Position numbers and translations under genes: made by a program
DNA from: Microcebus murinus
Taxonomy: Eukaryota > Chordata > Mammalia > Primates > Cheirogaleidae
Direction of reading: 5' to 3'
Assembly: GCF_040939455.1 (NCBI RefSeq)
Contig: NC_134106.1
Location: 91,271,001-91,335,000 of the forward strand
Length of the DNA stretch: 64,000 nt
Shown: positions 55,164 through 64,000 of the stretch, in pieces
Numbering within the stretch: the first letter of the stretch is position 1
Layout of the letters: the number at the start of each line of letters is the position of its first letter
Notes under the pieces: model-generated
The model's input: the letters and a program-made list of their open reading frames with translations, nothing else
What the model was told of the DNA's origin: nothing
The model's database searches: none

Positions 55164-55179
55164 AAAAAACTGTAAGTTA
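55164..55179. repeat. Target-site duplication, left copy, of the Alu
   Basis: AAAAAACTGTAAGTTA (allowing for the A run); CTGTAAGTTA is repeated exactly at 55535-55544 after the poly(A). The ATTAAAAAAC context fits the L1 endonuclease nick preference. Confidence 0.92.
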
Positions 55180-55534
<355 letters not shown>

Positions 55535-55544
55535 CTGTAAGTTA
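55535..55544. repeat. Target-site duplication, right copy, of the Alu
   Basis: CTGTAAGTTA, identical to 55170-55179. Confidence 0.92.
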
Positions 55545-55545
55545 T

Positions 55546-56565
55546 TTTTAAATAATAAATGTGACTACATTAAAAATTAAAAAAAAAAAACAAACAAATT
55601 TTTGAATGCACCTCCCAGAAAATTCACACATCAAATTAAGACAAAAAGCAAACTGGAGAATACTCTCAATGACTGCATTAAAGGATGTTAATTTGTTACT
55701 CTATAAAGAATTCACTTAGACTAATAATAAAGAGAATAATAGCATAAGCAGAATATATAATTGTTCAACAAATATTTATTATGCACCTATTAAGTGTTCA
55801 GTTCAGAAAAGAAATACAAATTGCTCACAATTATGTGAGCAGAAGTCTAATTTCACTTGTGATTTAATAAATGCAAATGAAAACACTAAGATATTGTTAT
55901 TTTTACCTATCAGATTGGCAATGATTAAAAGGTATTACAAAGCTTGGTTTTGGCACGATTTGGGGGAAACAGAAACTCATATACTAGTAAAGGGAATATG
56001 TATTAGCATAATTTTTTTGAAGGTCAATTTGGCAGAAGGCCAATATCTATTAAAATAAACTTTAATTCAGACATTTCAGTCCAAATAATATTTTGGTACA
56101 GATATACCCACGGAGGAACCCAACAGTATATAGCTAAGGATATTCATTACAGTATTGCTTGGAAAACAATTTAAAAATAAAATGTTCCAAACTAAATAAT
56201 CTACATGTTCATTAATAGGTGATGTATACATAAATTATGGTACATTTATATAATAAAATAGCACAAAACCATTAAAAAGAATGTCCTAGAATAGTATAAA
56301 AGGAATGCTATGTACTAATATGAAAAGATCGACAATATATATTAAATTAAGATGGAAATAAATGATGGCACAGAACAGTGTTTATAGAATTAATTTTTAA
56401 AAAAATTAATGTAGTTAATTGACAAAATATGGAACCATTTCATTGTGTGAGTGTATCAAGTGGGAATATAGGGGTGTATGCATCTGCAATCTAATCAATT
56501 TGCCTATGTTTGTTATGTGTATAATCATTTCTATTTCATTTTATTTATCTGTTTTCTAACTATTG
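55546..56565 (+). mobile_element. Ancient L1 (L1ME/HAL1-type) ORF2 3' part, sense
   Basis: ORF2-derived blocks in order: GTGACTACATTAAAAATTAA, TTTTACCTATCAGATTGGCA, 'gatttgggggaaacagaaac', 'gaaggtcaatttggcag', AAGGATATTCATTACAGTAT, CATTAATAGGTGATGTATAC, AAACCATTAAAAAGAATGTC, GGCACAGAACAGTGTTTATA. An L2-tail-like snippet may lie at about 55765-55800. Heavily decayed, no frame left. The young Alu landed at its left edge. Confidence 0.85.
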
Positions 56566-56685
56566 CATGAAATTCATGTTTGAAATCTACAGGTTTTTTA
56601 AATTCATTTGTTCTGGGATCATGACATTCTCGTAGACTAGTTTTCTTTCTCTGGAGATTCTAATTTTTTTTATTATCCTTACTTT

Positions 56686-57222
56686 TGTGATGGTTACTTT
56701 TAATGTGTCAACTTGCCTGGGCCATGGGGAGGAGGGGGCCAGATTAAACGATGTTTTGGGGCGTGTCTATGAGGGTGTTTCCAGATGAGATGAGCATTTG
56801 AATTAATGGACACAGTAAAGTATAGCACCCTCCCAATGTGGGCAGGTAGCATCCAATTCCTTGCTGACAAATAGAACAAAAAGGCAGAAGCAGGAGGAAT
56901 TCATTTCTTTTGCTTCCTGCCAGCTTGCTTGAGCTGAGACATCAGCCTTCTCCTGGCCCTGGACTGGGATTTACACCGTCTGCTCCCCTGGTTCTCAAGA
57001 CTTTGAACTTGGACTGAATTTTACCACCAGCTGTCCTGGGGCTCCAGTTTGCAGACAGCAGATTATCAGACTTCTCAGTCTCCATAATCATATGAGATAA
57101 CTCTTCATAATACACATATAAATATATTAATATATGTTAATTTATATTATAAAATATACTAAACATATATAAATATATGTATCCTATTGTCTCTGTTTCT
57201 CTGAAGAACACTGACTAATACG
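56686..57222 (+). mobile_element. MLT2-like (ERVL) solo LTR, sense
   Basis: TGTGATGGTTACTTTTAATG, GTGTCAACTTGCCTGGGCCA, CCAATGTGGGCAGGTAGCAT, CTGAGACATCAGCCTTCTCC, ATTTACACCGTCTGCTCCCC, CTCAGTCTCCATAATCATAT, TCTGTTTCTCTGAAGAACAC, ending TGACTAATACG. This matches the MLT2B-type ERVL LTR in order and length. An AT-rich patch (57120-57180) lies where the consensus has a TA run. Confidence 0.9.
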
Positions 57223-57224
57223 AA

Positions 57225-58320
57225 TCTTATTCTGCACATTTTAATCCAGCTCTCAAACATACAATATATTCAATGCACACCCTTCCTTTCTCCCTTCCCA
57301 AATCCAGCAAGGTTTGCATAGTTTGTAATTTTTTGACCATTTAAATAAAATACCTTTGTGTTTGGAATTACTAACTCCAAGAACTGGCAGGCCTAAAAAA
57401 GAAACATATAAGGTACACTTGGGCTTTCCCTCAGGACCTGAAAAGCAATCACTTTCTTTGAGAGACAGAATTCTAGTCCTTGCTCTCTGACAGTCATATC
57501 ACTACTGTGCACACTACTCCATGACCAAAATGCTCAAGCCTGGACTGGTTCTATCTATCAAGTCTGCTCTGTCTGTTAGATAATCACATCCCAGGAAAGA
57601 AAAGAAATATGGTTGGCTGGTTAGGTGAGGGCAGGTCATTGTGGTCCCAGAAAAATAGTCACTAGAATTTAGAAATAGATAAAGCATCCTGAAATGCTCA
57701 AAAAAAGAACAGCACACTCCATTCATTCCTCCTCTGCCTCAAGGACATGGCCAAGAACAACCTGACCATCCAGGTGTAAGTGACAGTTTCCCAGTTTATA
57801 CCATTTACATGGGAGTCCCCAGAGCAATTATCTCAGAATTTAGGGAGTTTTCCAGAGATGGCCAGTCCTGCTGGGAAGAACCACCGGCTGGGTGTGGGAC
57901 CTGTGTGCTTGCTCAGGAGAGAGCCTTCTAACACCCTTCAGTGACCCAGCAGAGACAGATGCAAACACTGGAGACGAGAGAGACATTTTTTGAATTAGTG
58001 CTAGAAGTCGTGACTGTGAATTACATGTTAGTACTTTCCTTCCAGATTGTTTTCTTATTAATGGCTATAAAGCACTACAGCAGTCGCCCCACATCACCAA
58101 AACCCTCATGAAAGAACCAACATGGCAGACAGCTGTCTAATTAGAAAATAATATTCCAGCTCTGCTCAAATGTTGTAAGTCACCGTGGCAGAGAGCAGAT
58201 CAGCAAGTCATCTTGAGAGCCATGCAAAGGAGACAGTCACTCATCCTGGTGGTATCATTGTGCCTCTGGGTAAGGGGAGACAGGGACCTGGTGCAGGTCA
58301 CATTTTGCACAATAAAAGAT
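57225..58320. other. No gene or firm repeat seen
   Basis: About 1.1 kb unassigned. The minus-strand frame 57514-57726 has no recognisable product. Confidence 0.4.
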
Positions 58321-58324
58321 AACA

Positions 58325-58430
58325 GCATCGAGCACGTTTTCACCGTGTGGCAGGCTGTGTTCTAACTACTTTTGTGTGATGCTCATTTAGTCCTCCCTAC
58401 AGCCCAGAATACATTTATATTTTTATGAGT
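58325..58430 (-). repeat. MIR SINE fragment, antisense
   Basis: CATCGAGCACGTTTTCACCG, GGCAGGCTGTGTTCTAACTA, GCTCATTTAGTCCTCCCTAC in antisense MIR order. Confidence 0.65.
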
Positions 58431-58599
58431 TTGTAGAGACAGGAAGAGAGAATTTTTTTACAAATTAATAAATATACTTTTAATACAACATTTCATCTCT
58501 TATATGGTGCTTTTTAATGATACCTTAAGGTTGTGTACAAATATGTCTCAATTGTCTCAATTGCTTTGCATAAAGTAGAAAGATCGCAGGAGGGTGTTG

Positions 58600-58800
58600 G
58601 AATTAGACCCACTTCTGTTTGCAATTTGCTCAGCCCCTTGCTCCCTGTAGGGTATCTACTATCTCTGATGAAAGTTTCCTCATCTGGAAAACTAGAATAA
58701 GAATGCCCACCTTATAGAGCATGCAGACTAATTAGACATTTGCAGTGTACTTGGTGGAATGGAAGGGTACACGCACAGTACATGCTCAATGTGTACTGGT
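58600..58800 (+). repeat. MIR SINE, sense
   Basis: AATTTGCTCAGCCCCTTGCT, GAAAGTTTCCTCATCTGGAA, AATAAGAATGCCCACCTTAT, CACAGTACATGCTCAATGTG. Confidence 0.72.
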
Positions 58801-59005
58801 CCCCTCCCCTGTCTTAGCTTTCTCTTTCTCATAGTTCCCCTACCTACCCTTATTCACCTGAGAACAGAGAGGTGATAATAGAAAACATCCCCCTTGTTCT
58901 TGCCAGCCCCACCTCCATCCTGGTGCAGAGCTACTACACACAGAGGCATTCATTGCCTTATGCACATACTCATTCAGTTGCACAAGAACCTACTATGTAC
59001 CTTGG

Positions 59006-59458
59006 TGTGGAGTATTCATTTCCTAGGGATGCCCTAACAAAAATACCACATGCCTGGTGGCTTAAACAAGAGAAGTGTATCCTCTCACAGTTCTGCAGGC
59101 TAGATGTCTGAAATCAAGGTGCTTGTAGAGCCATCATCCTTTTGAGCCTCTAGGGGAGCATACTTTTTTGCCTCTTGCAAATTCTGGTATTCTTAAGTGT
59201 TCCTTGACCTGAAGCTGCAGCATTTCATCTGTTTCCATGACAACATGGCATCCTCCCCATGTGCCTCTGTCTTCAGATGGTCCTTTGCTCTTCCCAGAAG
59301 GACACTAGTCATATCAGATGAAGGGGCCCACCCTCATGATATCCTCTTAACTTAATTAAATCTGCAATGACTCTGTTTCCAAATAAGGTAACATTCACAG
59401 GTACCAGAGCTTAGAAATTCAACATATCCTTTGTGGGGACAAAATTCAACCCATAAGA
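59006..59458 (-). mobile_element. MLT1-like MaLR solo LTR, antisense
   Basis: Plus strand: 'attcatttcctagggatgcc', ATACCACATGCCTGGTGGCT, GCTTGTAGAGCCATCATCCT, ACATGGCATCCTCCCCATGT, GGGGCCCACCCTCATGATAT, CTTAACTTAATTAAATCTGC, AGAAATTCAACATATCCTTT, ending near CAACCCATAAGA. Its left 51 bp (59015-59065) were also the source, or the sister, of the inverted copy at 60117-60167. Confidence 0.88.
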
Positions 59459-59574
59459 GAGATGGCAAGTGCAGAGTGGAATTGCCTTAGTCTGGGGGAG
59501 GCGGACAGAGAAATGTGCCTAAGCACATTATTGGAACTTTTGGTTGAATTTCTCCGCACCTGTTTCTCTGATCA

Positions 59575-59705
59575 CCTGCTTCACATCACCTCATTTAATC
59601 CTCCCAGCACCCCTAGGAGGTTATAAACAGGGTTTATAAGCGACTGGTGAGTGATTGTTTCAGGGCTGGAATTTGAACCCAGCTCTGCCTGCCTTCAGAG
59701 CCTGT
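59575..59705 (-). repeat. MIR SINE, antisense
   Basis: CATCACCTCATTTAATCCTC, CACCCCTAGGAGGTTATAAA, GGAATTTGAACCCAGCTCTG, CTGCCTTCAGAGCCTGTG. The usual 'gaggaaactgagg' core is missing, so it has an internal deletion. Confidence 0.78.
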
Positions 59706-60079
59706 GAACAGACAAGAACCACTAAAGGGAAAATCTATCCCAGCCTTCCAGGGTTGTGCACACATAAAGAATTAAAGTTAGTATATTATGATATCATGAT
59801 GGACTCTCATTATGATTTGTCACATGGAAATGGCAACTGCCAGGTACATTCAAGCTCACCAAATGAATCCAGGATTACCTATTCAGTGCAGTTTTTCAGA
59901 CCACCCTCCACCTTTCTCCCCTGTCCTCATATCCCATTTTATCTCTGGGCCCAGATGGGACAATCCCTGAGGCATTTGTGCAGCCCACCAGGCTCCCATG
60001 GATTGGCCTCGGGCTGCAGTGGTAAGATGTTGGGTTGCATGTGAGACTGTCCATCACACCTGAGTTGTCTTCCCTCCTG

Positions 60080-60335
60080 CCCTTCACTAAACCTTAGGCA
60101 AGTTACCTAACATCACTTAAGCCACCAGGCATATGGTATTTTTGTTAGGGCATCCCTGGGAAGTGAACATCAAAACATTTGAAACATTTTACAAATGTTT
60201 CCTCATTTATAAAATTAGGATAATTATGCCCAGTCATAGGTTGTTGTAAAGATTGAAGGAAATGCAGCAACACATGAAAAACACCTGGTATAGCACCTGA
60301 TACCTAGAATGTGCTCAACTAATATTACTTTCTTA
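60080..60335 (+). repeat. MIR SINE, sense, interrupted by a 51-bp insert
   Basis: AACCTTAGGCAAGTTACCTA (left) and TTTCCTCATTTATAAAATTA, TTGTTGTAAAGATTGAAGGA, TATAGCACCTGATACCTAGA, GTGCTCAACTAATATT (right) are consecutive parts of MIR, separated by the foreign block at 60117-60167 and a short AAACATTTG/CAAATGTTT patch. Confidence 0.83.
60117..60167. repeat. 51-bp inverted copy of the MLT1 end at 59015-59065
   Basis: The reverse complement of this block matches 59015-59065 at 48 of 51 positions; the three differences are all transitions. It shares features of the local MLT1 copy that the family consensus lacks (ATGCCCTAACAAAAATACCA, ATGCCTGGTGGCTTAA). It lies within a MIR and has no other LTR sequence beside it. 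Confidence 0.9.
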
Positions 60336-60507
60336 GGTCTATGAGGCAATGAGTTCCCCTATATTTTAGCTCATTGCCCTAGTTTCCTGTGAACTGATCC
60401 AAATGGGGAAGGAGTGAAGGGGTGGCACGAGCAATCACTGGAATATAAAACACAAAGGAAATGGAGTTTTGTGCAAAGGCGACCATATTTCAAACTAGGA
60501 GGTGCAA

Positions 60508-60541
60508 AGTATAAGAAAGCCTCGGGAGGCTTTCTTATACT
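60508..60541. repeat. Perfect inverted repeat, 16-bp arms, 2-base loop
   Basis: Left arm AGTATAAGAAAGCCTC (60508-60523), loop GG, right arm GAGGCTTTCTTATACT (60526-60541). There is no U tract after it and no transcription unit, so it is not a terminator. Confidence 0.97.
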
Positions 60542-60617
60542 CCCCAGGCCAGTTTTAACTGGTATAATTTGATTCTTTTTCCTGAGAATTTGAACACAGG
60601 AACAGAGATGTCTGTGT

Positions 60618-61380
60618 ATAAAATGCAGATGAAAAAATGTTCAACATCTCTAATCATCAGGGAAATGCAAATCAAAACCACAATGAGATATCACTTAACT
60701 CCAGTGAGAATGGCCTTTATCAAAAAGTCCCAAAACAATAAATGCTGGTGTGGATGCAGAGATAGGAACACTCATACACTGCTGATGGCACTGCAAACTA
60801 GTTCAACCTCTGTGGAAAGCAATATGGAGATACCTCAAAGAGCTACAAGTAGAACTACCATTTGATCCAGCAATCCCACCACTGCATATTTATCCAAAGG
60901 AAAAAAAGACATTCTATAAAAAAGTCATCTGTACTCGAATGTTTATAGCAACACAATTCACAATTGCAAAGATGTGGAAACAACAGAAGTGCCCATCAAT
61001 ACATGAGTGGATTAATAAAATGTGGTATATGTATACCATGGAGTACTATTCAGCTCTAAGAAACAATGGTGATATAGCACCTCTTATATTATCCTGGATG
61101 AAGCTGGAGCCCATTTTACTAAGTGAAGTATCGTAAGAATGGAAAAACAAACACCACATCAGATGGGTATTAATTGATCAACACTTAGGTGCGCATGTGG
61201 TAGTAACATTGATCGGGTGTTGGGAAGGTGGGAGAGGGGAGAAGGGGATGAGTATATTCACTCCTAATGGGTGTGGTGTGCACTGTCTGGGGATGGACAA
61301 GCTTGTAGCTCTGATTCAGGCAAGGCAAAGGCAATACATGTAACCTAAACATTTGTACCCCCATAATATGCTGAAATAAA
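60618..61380 (+). mobile_element. Lemur-type L1, 5'-truncated, 0.76 kb
   Basis: Retains the last ORF2 codons, a 3' UTR (GGTGGGAGAGGGGAGAAGGG) and the same terminal motif as the L1 at 20332-22144. ORF2 peptide is readable in pieces: [20 protein letters not shown] at about 60644-60703 and KCPSIHEWINKMWYMYTMEY at about 60987-61046, in frames interrupted by stops. It carries the 10 bases (ATGAGATATC) missing from the other copy. The 3' UTR differs enough (no second G tract) to suggest another subfamily. The tail degrades into an AT microsatellite and I could not identify a target duplication. Confidence 0.92.
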
Positions 61381-61468
61381 TAAATACATATGTATAATAT
61401 GTATAAATATACATATATATGTATAAAAATACATATGTATAAATATATATATATATATATATATTTAA
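61381..61468. repeat. AT-rich microsatellite grown from the L1 tail
   Basis: Imperfect ACATATGTATAAATATA units, then 26 or so bases of TA alternation. The minus-strand tyrosine/isoleucine frame (61316-61519) is its shadow. Confidence 0.9.
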
Positions 61469-61482
61469 AGAAAGTACAGGGA

Positions 61483-61900
61483 CCTTTAGTTTCCTAGGGT
61501 GGCCATAACATGGTGTCACAAACTGGGTGACTTCTCACAGCTCTAGAGGTTAGAAGTCTGAAATCAAGTGCGGGCGGGCAGGGCAATGTTCCCTTTGAAG
61601 CCCTTAGGGGGCGAAACTTCCTTGCCTCTTCCAGCTTCTGGTAGCAGCAGTTCCTCAGCCTATAAACGCAACGCCCTGATCTCTGCATCCTCTTCCCATG
61701 GCCTTTTACCTCTGTCCCTATGTCTCCACCTGCCAGTCTTCTTGTAAGGATGCCAGTCATTGGATTAGGGACTCACCTTCTTCCAGTATGACCTCATTGT
61801 AACTAATTACATCTACAGTGCCCCCATTTTTAAAAAATGTAACTGGACATTAGGAATTCAACATACCCTGCATGGAGGACACAATTCAACCCCCATAACA
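61483..61900 (-). mobile_element. MLT1-like MaLR solo LTR, antisense
   Basis: Plus strand: TTTAGTTTCCTAGGGTGGCC, CTCACAGCTCTAGAGGTTAG, CCTTGCCTCTTCCAGCTTCT, GTATGACCTCATTGTAACTA, AGGAATTCAACATACCCTGC, ending CAACCCCCATAACA. Full length apart from its decayed first bases. It sits between two L1 3' ends. Confidence 0.88.
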
Positions 61901-61904
61901 GACC

Positions 61905-62075
61905 ATGTAGACCAAACTGTGAGACGATGGATTTCTACTCTCCTCTCTGGGCTCAGGCTGTGGTCTGGCTGACGAGGCCACTGAGCTCTCAGGGTCACGA
62001 GTGTCCTTTGTACACATGCATCTCTTCCCAAGTCTGCACTCACTGACGTCATGCTGTTAGTGTAAAGTCAGGCAG
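61905..62075. other. Short unassigned stretch
   Basis: Unassigned, no gene seen. The minus-strand frame 61858-62052 overlaps the LTR end and is unrecognised. Confidence 0.4.
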
Positions 62076-62077
62076 GT

Positions 62078-62139
62078 GGGCATATTCACAAGGCATTACA
62101 AGTAGCCAAAATGTCTGTATCCCCATAATATTCTGAAAT

Positions 62140-62184
<45 letters not shown>

Positions 62185-62187
62185 ATG
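62078..62187 (+). mobile_element. L1 3'-end stub (about 65 bp plus tail)
   Basis: ACAAGGCATTACAAGTAGCC, then TCTGTATCCCCATAATATTC and TGAAATTAAAAATAAATAAA: the last bases of the same L1 3' UTR type, followed by an AAAT-type tail array (62145-62186). An extremely 5'-truncated insertion. Confidence 0.85.
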
Positions 62188-62265
62188 GGAGAAAAAAATC
62201 AGCAAAAGCTGCTCAGAGAGCCTGTCGTTCAACATGTACCCATCCACTGCTGCCTAAGAAAGTCA

Positions 62266-62628
<363 letters not shown>

Positions 62629-62639
62629 AGGTCACACTC

Positions 62640-62722
62640 TTGTGGGATAGAATGAGCCAAGGCCCATGGGTTTCAGGAGATGAGAGTGGGCAGAACTGAA
62701 GAGGGCTCTCCATTTACCGAGA
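62640..62722. other. Short unassigned stretch
   Basis: No gene or repeat seen. Confidence 0.4.
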
Positions 62723-62724
62723 AG

Positions 62725-62960
62725 GGCCTTTCACTTCTCTGAGAAAGTGTACAAATGGAGGTCATGATGCCTCCTCTGCCACCCAACAGGGCTGTGGGAA
62801 GACTGAAGGAGACAAGGCTGTAAATGCAATGTATTCTTCACAAAAACAGGGCCATTGTGCTGCCATTTTCGTTGCACAGTCTTGTTTCATTCAGCTTAGA
62901 AAATACAAAGAGCCTTGGACATGGCACATAGTGGGTGCCCATTAAATACTGACAAATGGA
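62725..62960 (+). repeat. MIR SINE, sense
   Basis: TTTCACTTCTCTGAGAAAGT, GTACAAATGGAGGTCATGAT, CAGGGCTGTGGGAAGACTGA, then GGCACATAGTGGGTGCCCAT and TAAATACTGACAAATGG. The middle may be disrupted (62840-62890). Confidence 0.65.
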
Positions 62961-63339
62961 AATATTATTATCCTAATCAGAAGTCCAGGTTCTCCGCACC
63001 TTGCTCCCAATTTAGCTTCAGTAGAAACATAAGTCAGTCTAGGATACTGGCCAATTGCTAAGCCAAAATGACTTCTTAAAAGAACTGGTCAACAACGCAC
63101 AGAGCAGTTGCCAACATATTCCCATCTGTCTCCAACCGGGACCCAGAAGGGCACATCAACCCTGTTTGTTCTTTCCTTCATTTGCCCACACCCCCAACCT
63201 CCTTGTGCACAGCTCCTGTTCTAAGGCCTTAGCATCGCGATGGGTCTTCCGGCTGCCTTTCTACAGCACCTGCTCTCCCACCTCTCCACCCTGGTCCTGG
63301 GGTGTTCTTGGTAAACACACTTCTCAGCATTTCATTTTC

Positions 63340-63424
63340 CTACTTAAAATCTGAAAATGACTCATGTAACCCTCAGATACAACCCAAACTCCTTGGTATG
63401 GCATGCAAGGCTCTGGGGATATTA
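63340..63424 (+). mobile_element. L2 ORF2 fragment, sense
   Basis: TACAACCCAAACTCCTTGGT, ATGGCATGCAAGGCTCTGGG, 'gatattatctggg' match the L2 stretch seen in other copies; the match stops where the hexamer array starts. Confidence 0.6.
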
Positions 63425-63460
63425 TCTGGGTCTGGGTCTGGGTCTGGGTCTGGGTCTGAG
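63425..63460. repeat. (TCTGGG)5 hexamer array, G-quadruplex-capable
   Basis: Five perfect TCTGGG units (63425-63454) plus a TCTGAG variant. Five GGG runs spaced by TCT fit the G3N3 rule for an intramolecular G-quadruplex, one base off the telomeric TTAGGG spacing. It seems to have expanded from a single TCTGGC-like site in L2. The glycine/serine repeat in the frame 63302-63562 is its shadow. Confidence 0.95.
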
Positions 63461-64000
63461 TGGGATCTTTTCATCTCTTTCTGTAAATGGACCCTGATAG
63501 CGCCTCAGAGGCAGATGGGCAAGTGGCCCAAGTTGAGCCAATTAGATTTCCCTGTTCCCTGATCACTGTGATTGGTGATCTAGGAAGACCCAAACAAAGT
63601 CAATCAGCCTTTCCTGGGGTTTATTCTTTTTTAATAGCACTGTACCTTTTTTATTTCAAGTCATTAGGCTGGAAAGAAATAATCCAAGACTTCTCCATGA
63701 TGGTGTTCCTCACTGTACAGGAATCCCTCATTCCATTTTTGCAACAAAAAGGAAAAATATAAACAGTGTGAGGGAATCTGAGATGTAAAACAAAAAGCCA
63801 GAGGCAGAAAAAAAATGATGTCTTTAACCTTGGGTCCAACTGCTCTGGGGCCATCTCCTTTTTATCCCACACCCATGCTTTGCCACACAAGCCCCCTCCA
63901 TTTCACCTAAATCGTCTCCAGTTGTGTTTCTGTGATGGCAAAGAACCCTTACTAGCAACAGCCCTTGGCATTCTGTCCCCAGCTTTTCTGTCCAGCCTTG
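63461..64000. other. No gene assigned
   Basis: About 63510-63620 resembles the unassigned LTR-like phrase also seen near 9165 (GGCAAGTGGCCCAAGTTGAG, GATCACTGTGATTGGTG). Frames at 63487-63762 and 63651-63890 (minus) are unrecognised. Confidence 0.35.

Noticed and set aside
57740..57790. Possible processed pseudogene start (ATGGCCAAGAACAACCTGAC)
   Set aside because: The frame stops after a few codons and nothing downstream resembles a known cDNA.
60508..60541. Intrinsic terminator or miRNA precursor
   Set aside because: Loop of 2 bases is too tight for a usual miRNA precursor, there is no T tract, and this is a eukaryotic non-genic context.
60618..62187. A single L1 split by the MLT1 at 61483-61900
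   Set aside because: The copy at 60618-61380 already has the complete 3' terminus before the LTR, so the stub at 62078 must be a separate insertion.
63425..63460. Interstitial telomeric repeat
   Set aside because: The unit is TCTGGG, not TTAGGG, and it lies at an L2 phrase that contains a single TCTGG-like site, so local slippage explains it better.

Overview
This 64-kb window is nuclear DNA of a mammal, most likely a strepsirrhine primate of the lemur type. The best evidence is the Alu at 55180-55534. It has the usual 7SL-derived dimer, but its linker reads CTACTATAAATAGAAAGAAA...TTGGCCAACTAATATA and its right arm reads GCTAGGCTGACGCCACGGCA, a form I know from lemur genomes and not from monkeys or apes. 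Two long L1 copies and one short L1 stub end in the same terminal motif (CCCCATAATATGCTGAAATAAA or a decayed version). Old mammalian repeats fill much of the rest: MIR, L2, MaLR LTRs, MLT2, MER5 and a Tigger relative.

I find no functional protein-coding gene, tRNA, rRNA or CRISPR array. All open frames are short. The recognisable ones are pieces of LINE ORF2; the others are translated microsatellites or chance frames. The window looks like a gene desert or the inside of a very long intron, and no exon with convincing splice sites could be recognised by eye.

Layout. 1-10 kb: an L1 5' piece, a MaLR-like LTR, a MER5A-like hAT element, many MIRs, an L2 and an MLT1D-like LTR; a repeat-poor stretch at 3.3-4.65 kb holds a small cluster of homeobox/OTX-like and MARE/AP-1-like motifs. 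10-20 kb: antisense L2, antisense L1, then sense L2. 20.3-22.1 kb: a 5'-truncated lemur-type L1 with a perfect 13-bp target-site duplication. 22-33 kb: MIR, MaLR and mostly unassigned AT-rich sequence. 33.8-34.2 kb: a 338-bp compound CTG/CTT/CTC microsatellite whose last 251 bases are pure pyrimidine. 34-46 kb: MIR, L2 and MaLR pieces, plus a 167-base GAAA-type purine tract. 46.5-51.1 kb: L2 sequence with a decayed reverse-transcriptase region, broken by a Tigger-type transposon, an MLT1 LTR, an unassigned LTR-like block and an MST/THE1-like LTR. 51-57 kb: MIR, MLT1, a young Alu inserted next to an old L1M, and an MLT2-like LTR. 58-64 kb: MLT1s, an L1, an L1 stub, an older Alu, a 51-bp inverted local copy lying inside a MIR, a perfect 16-bp-arm hairpin, and a TCTGGG hexamer array.

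No undescribed biological system is evident. The most informative signals concern genome dynamics: a small templated inversion, a perfect snap-back hairpin near it, unstable microsatellites, and nested insertions whose order can be read. Family names come from memory of consensus sequences; boundaries marked 'about' may be off by tens of bases.
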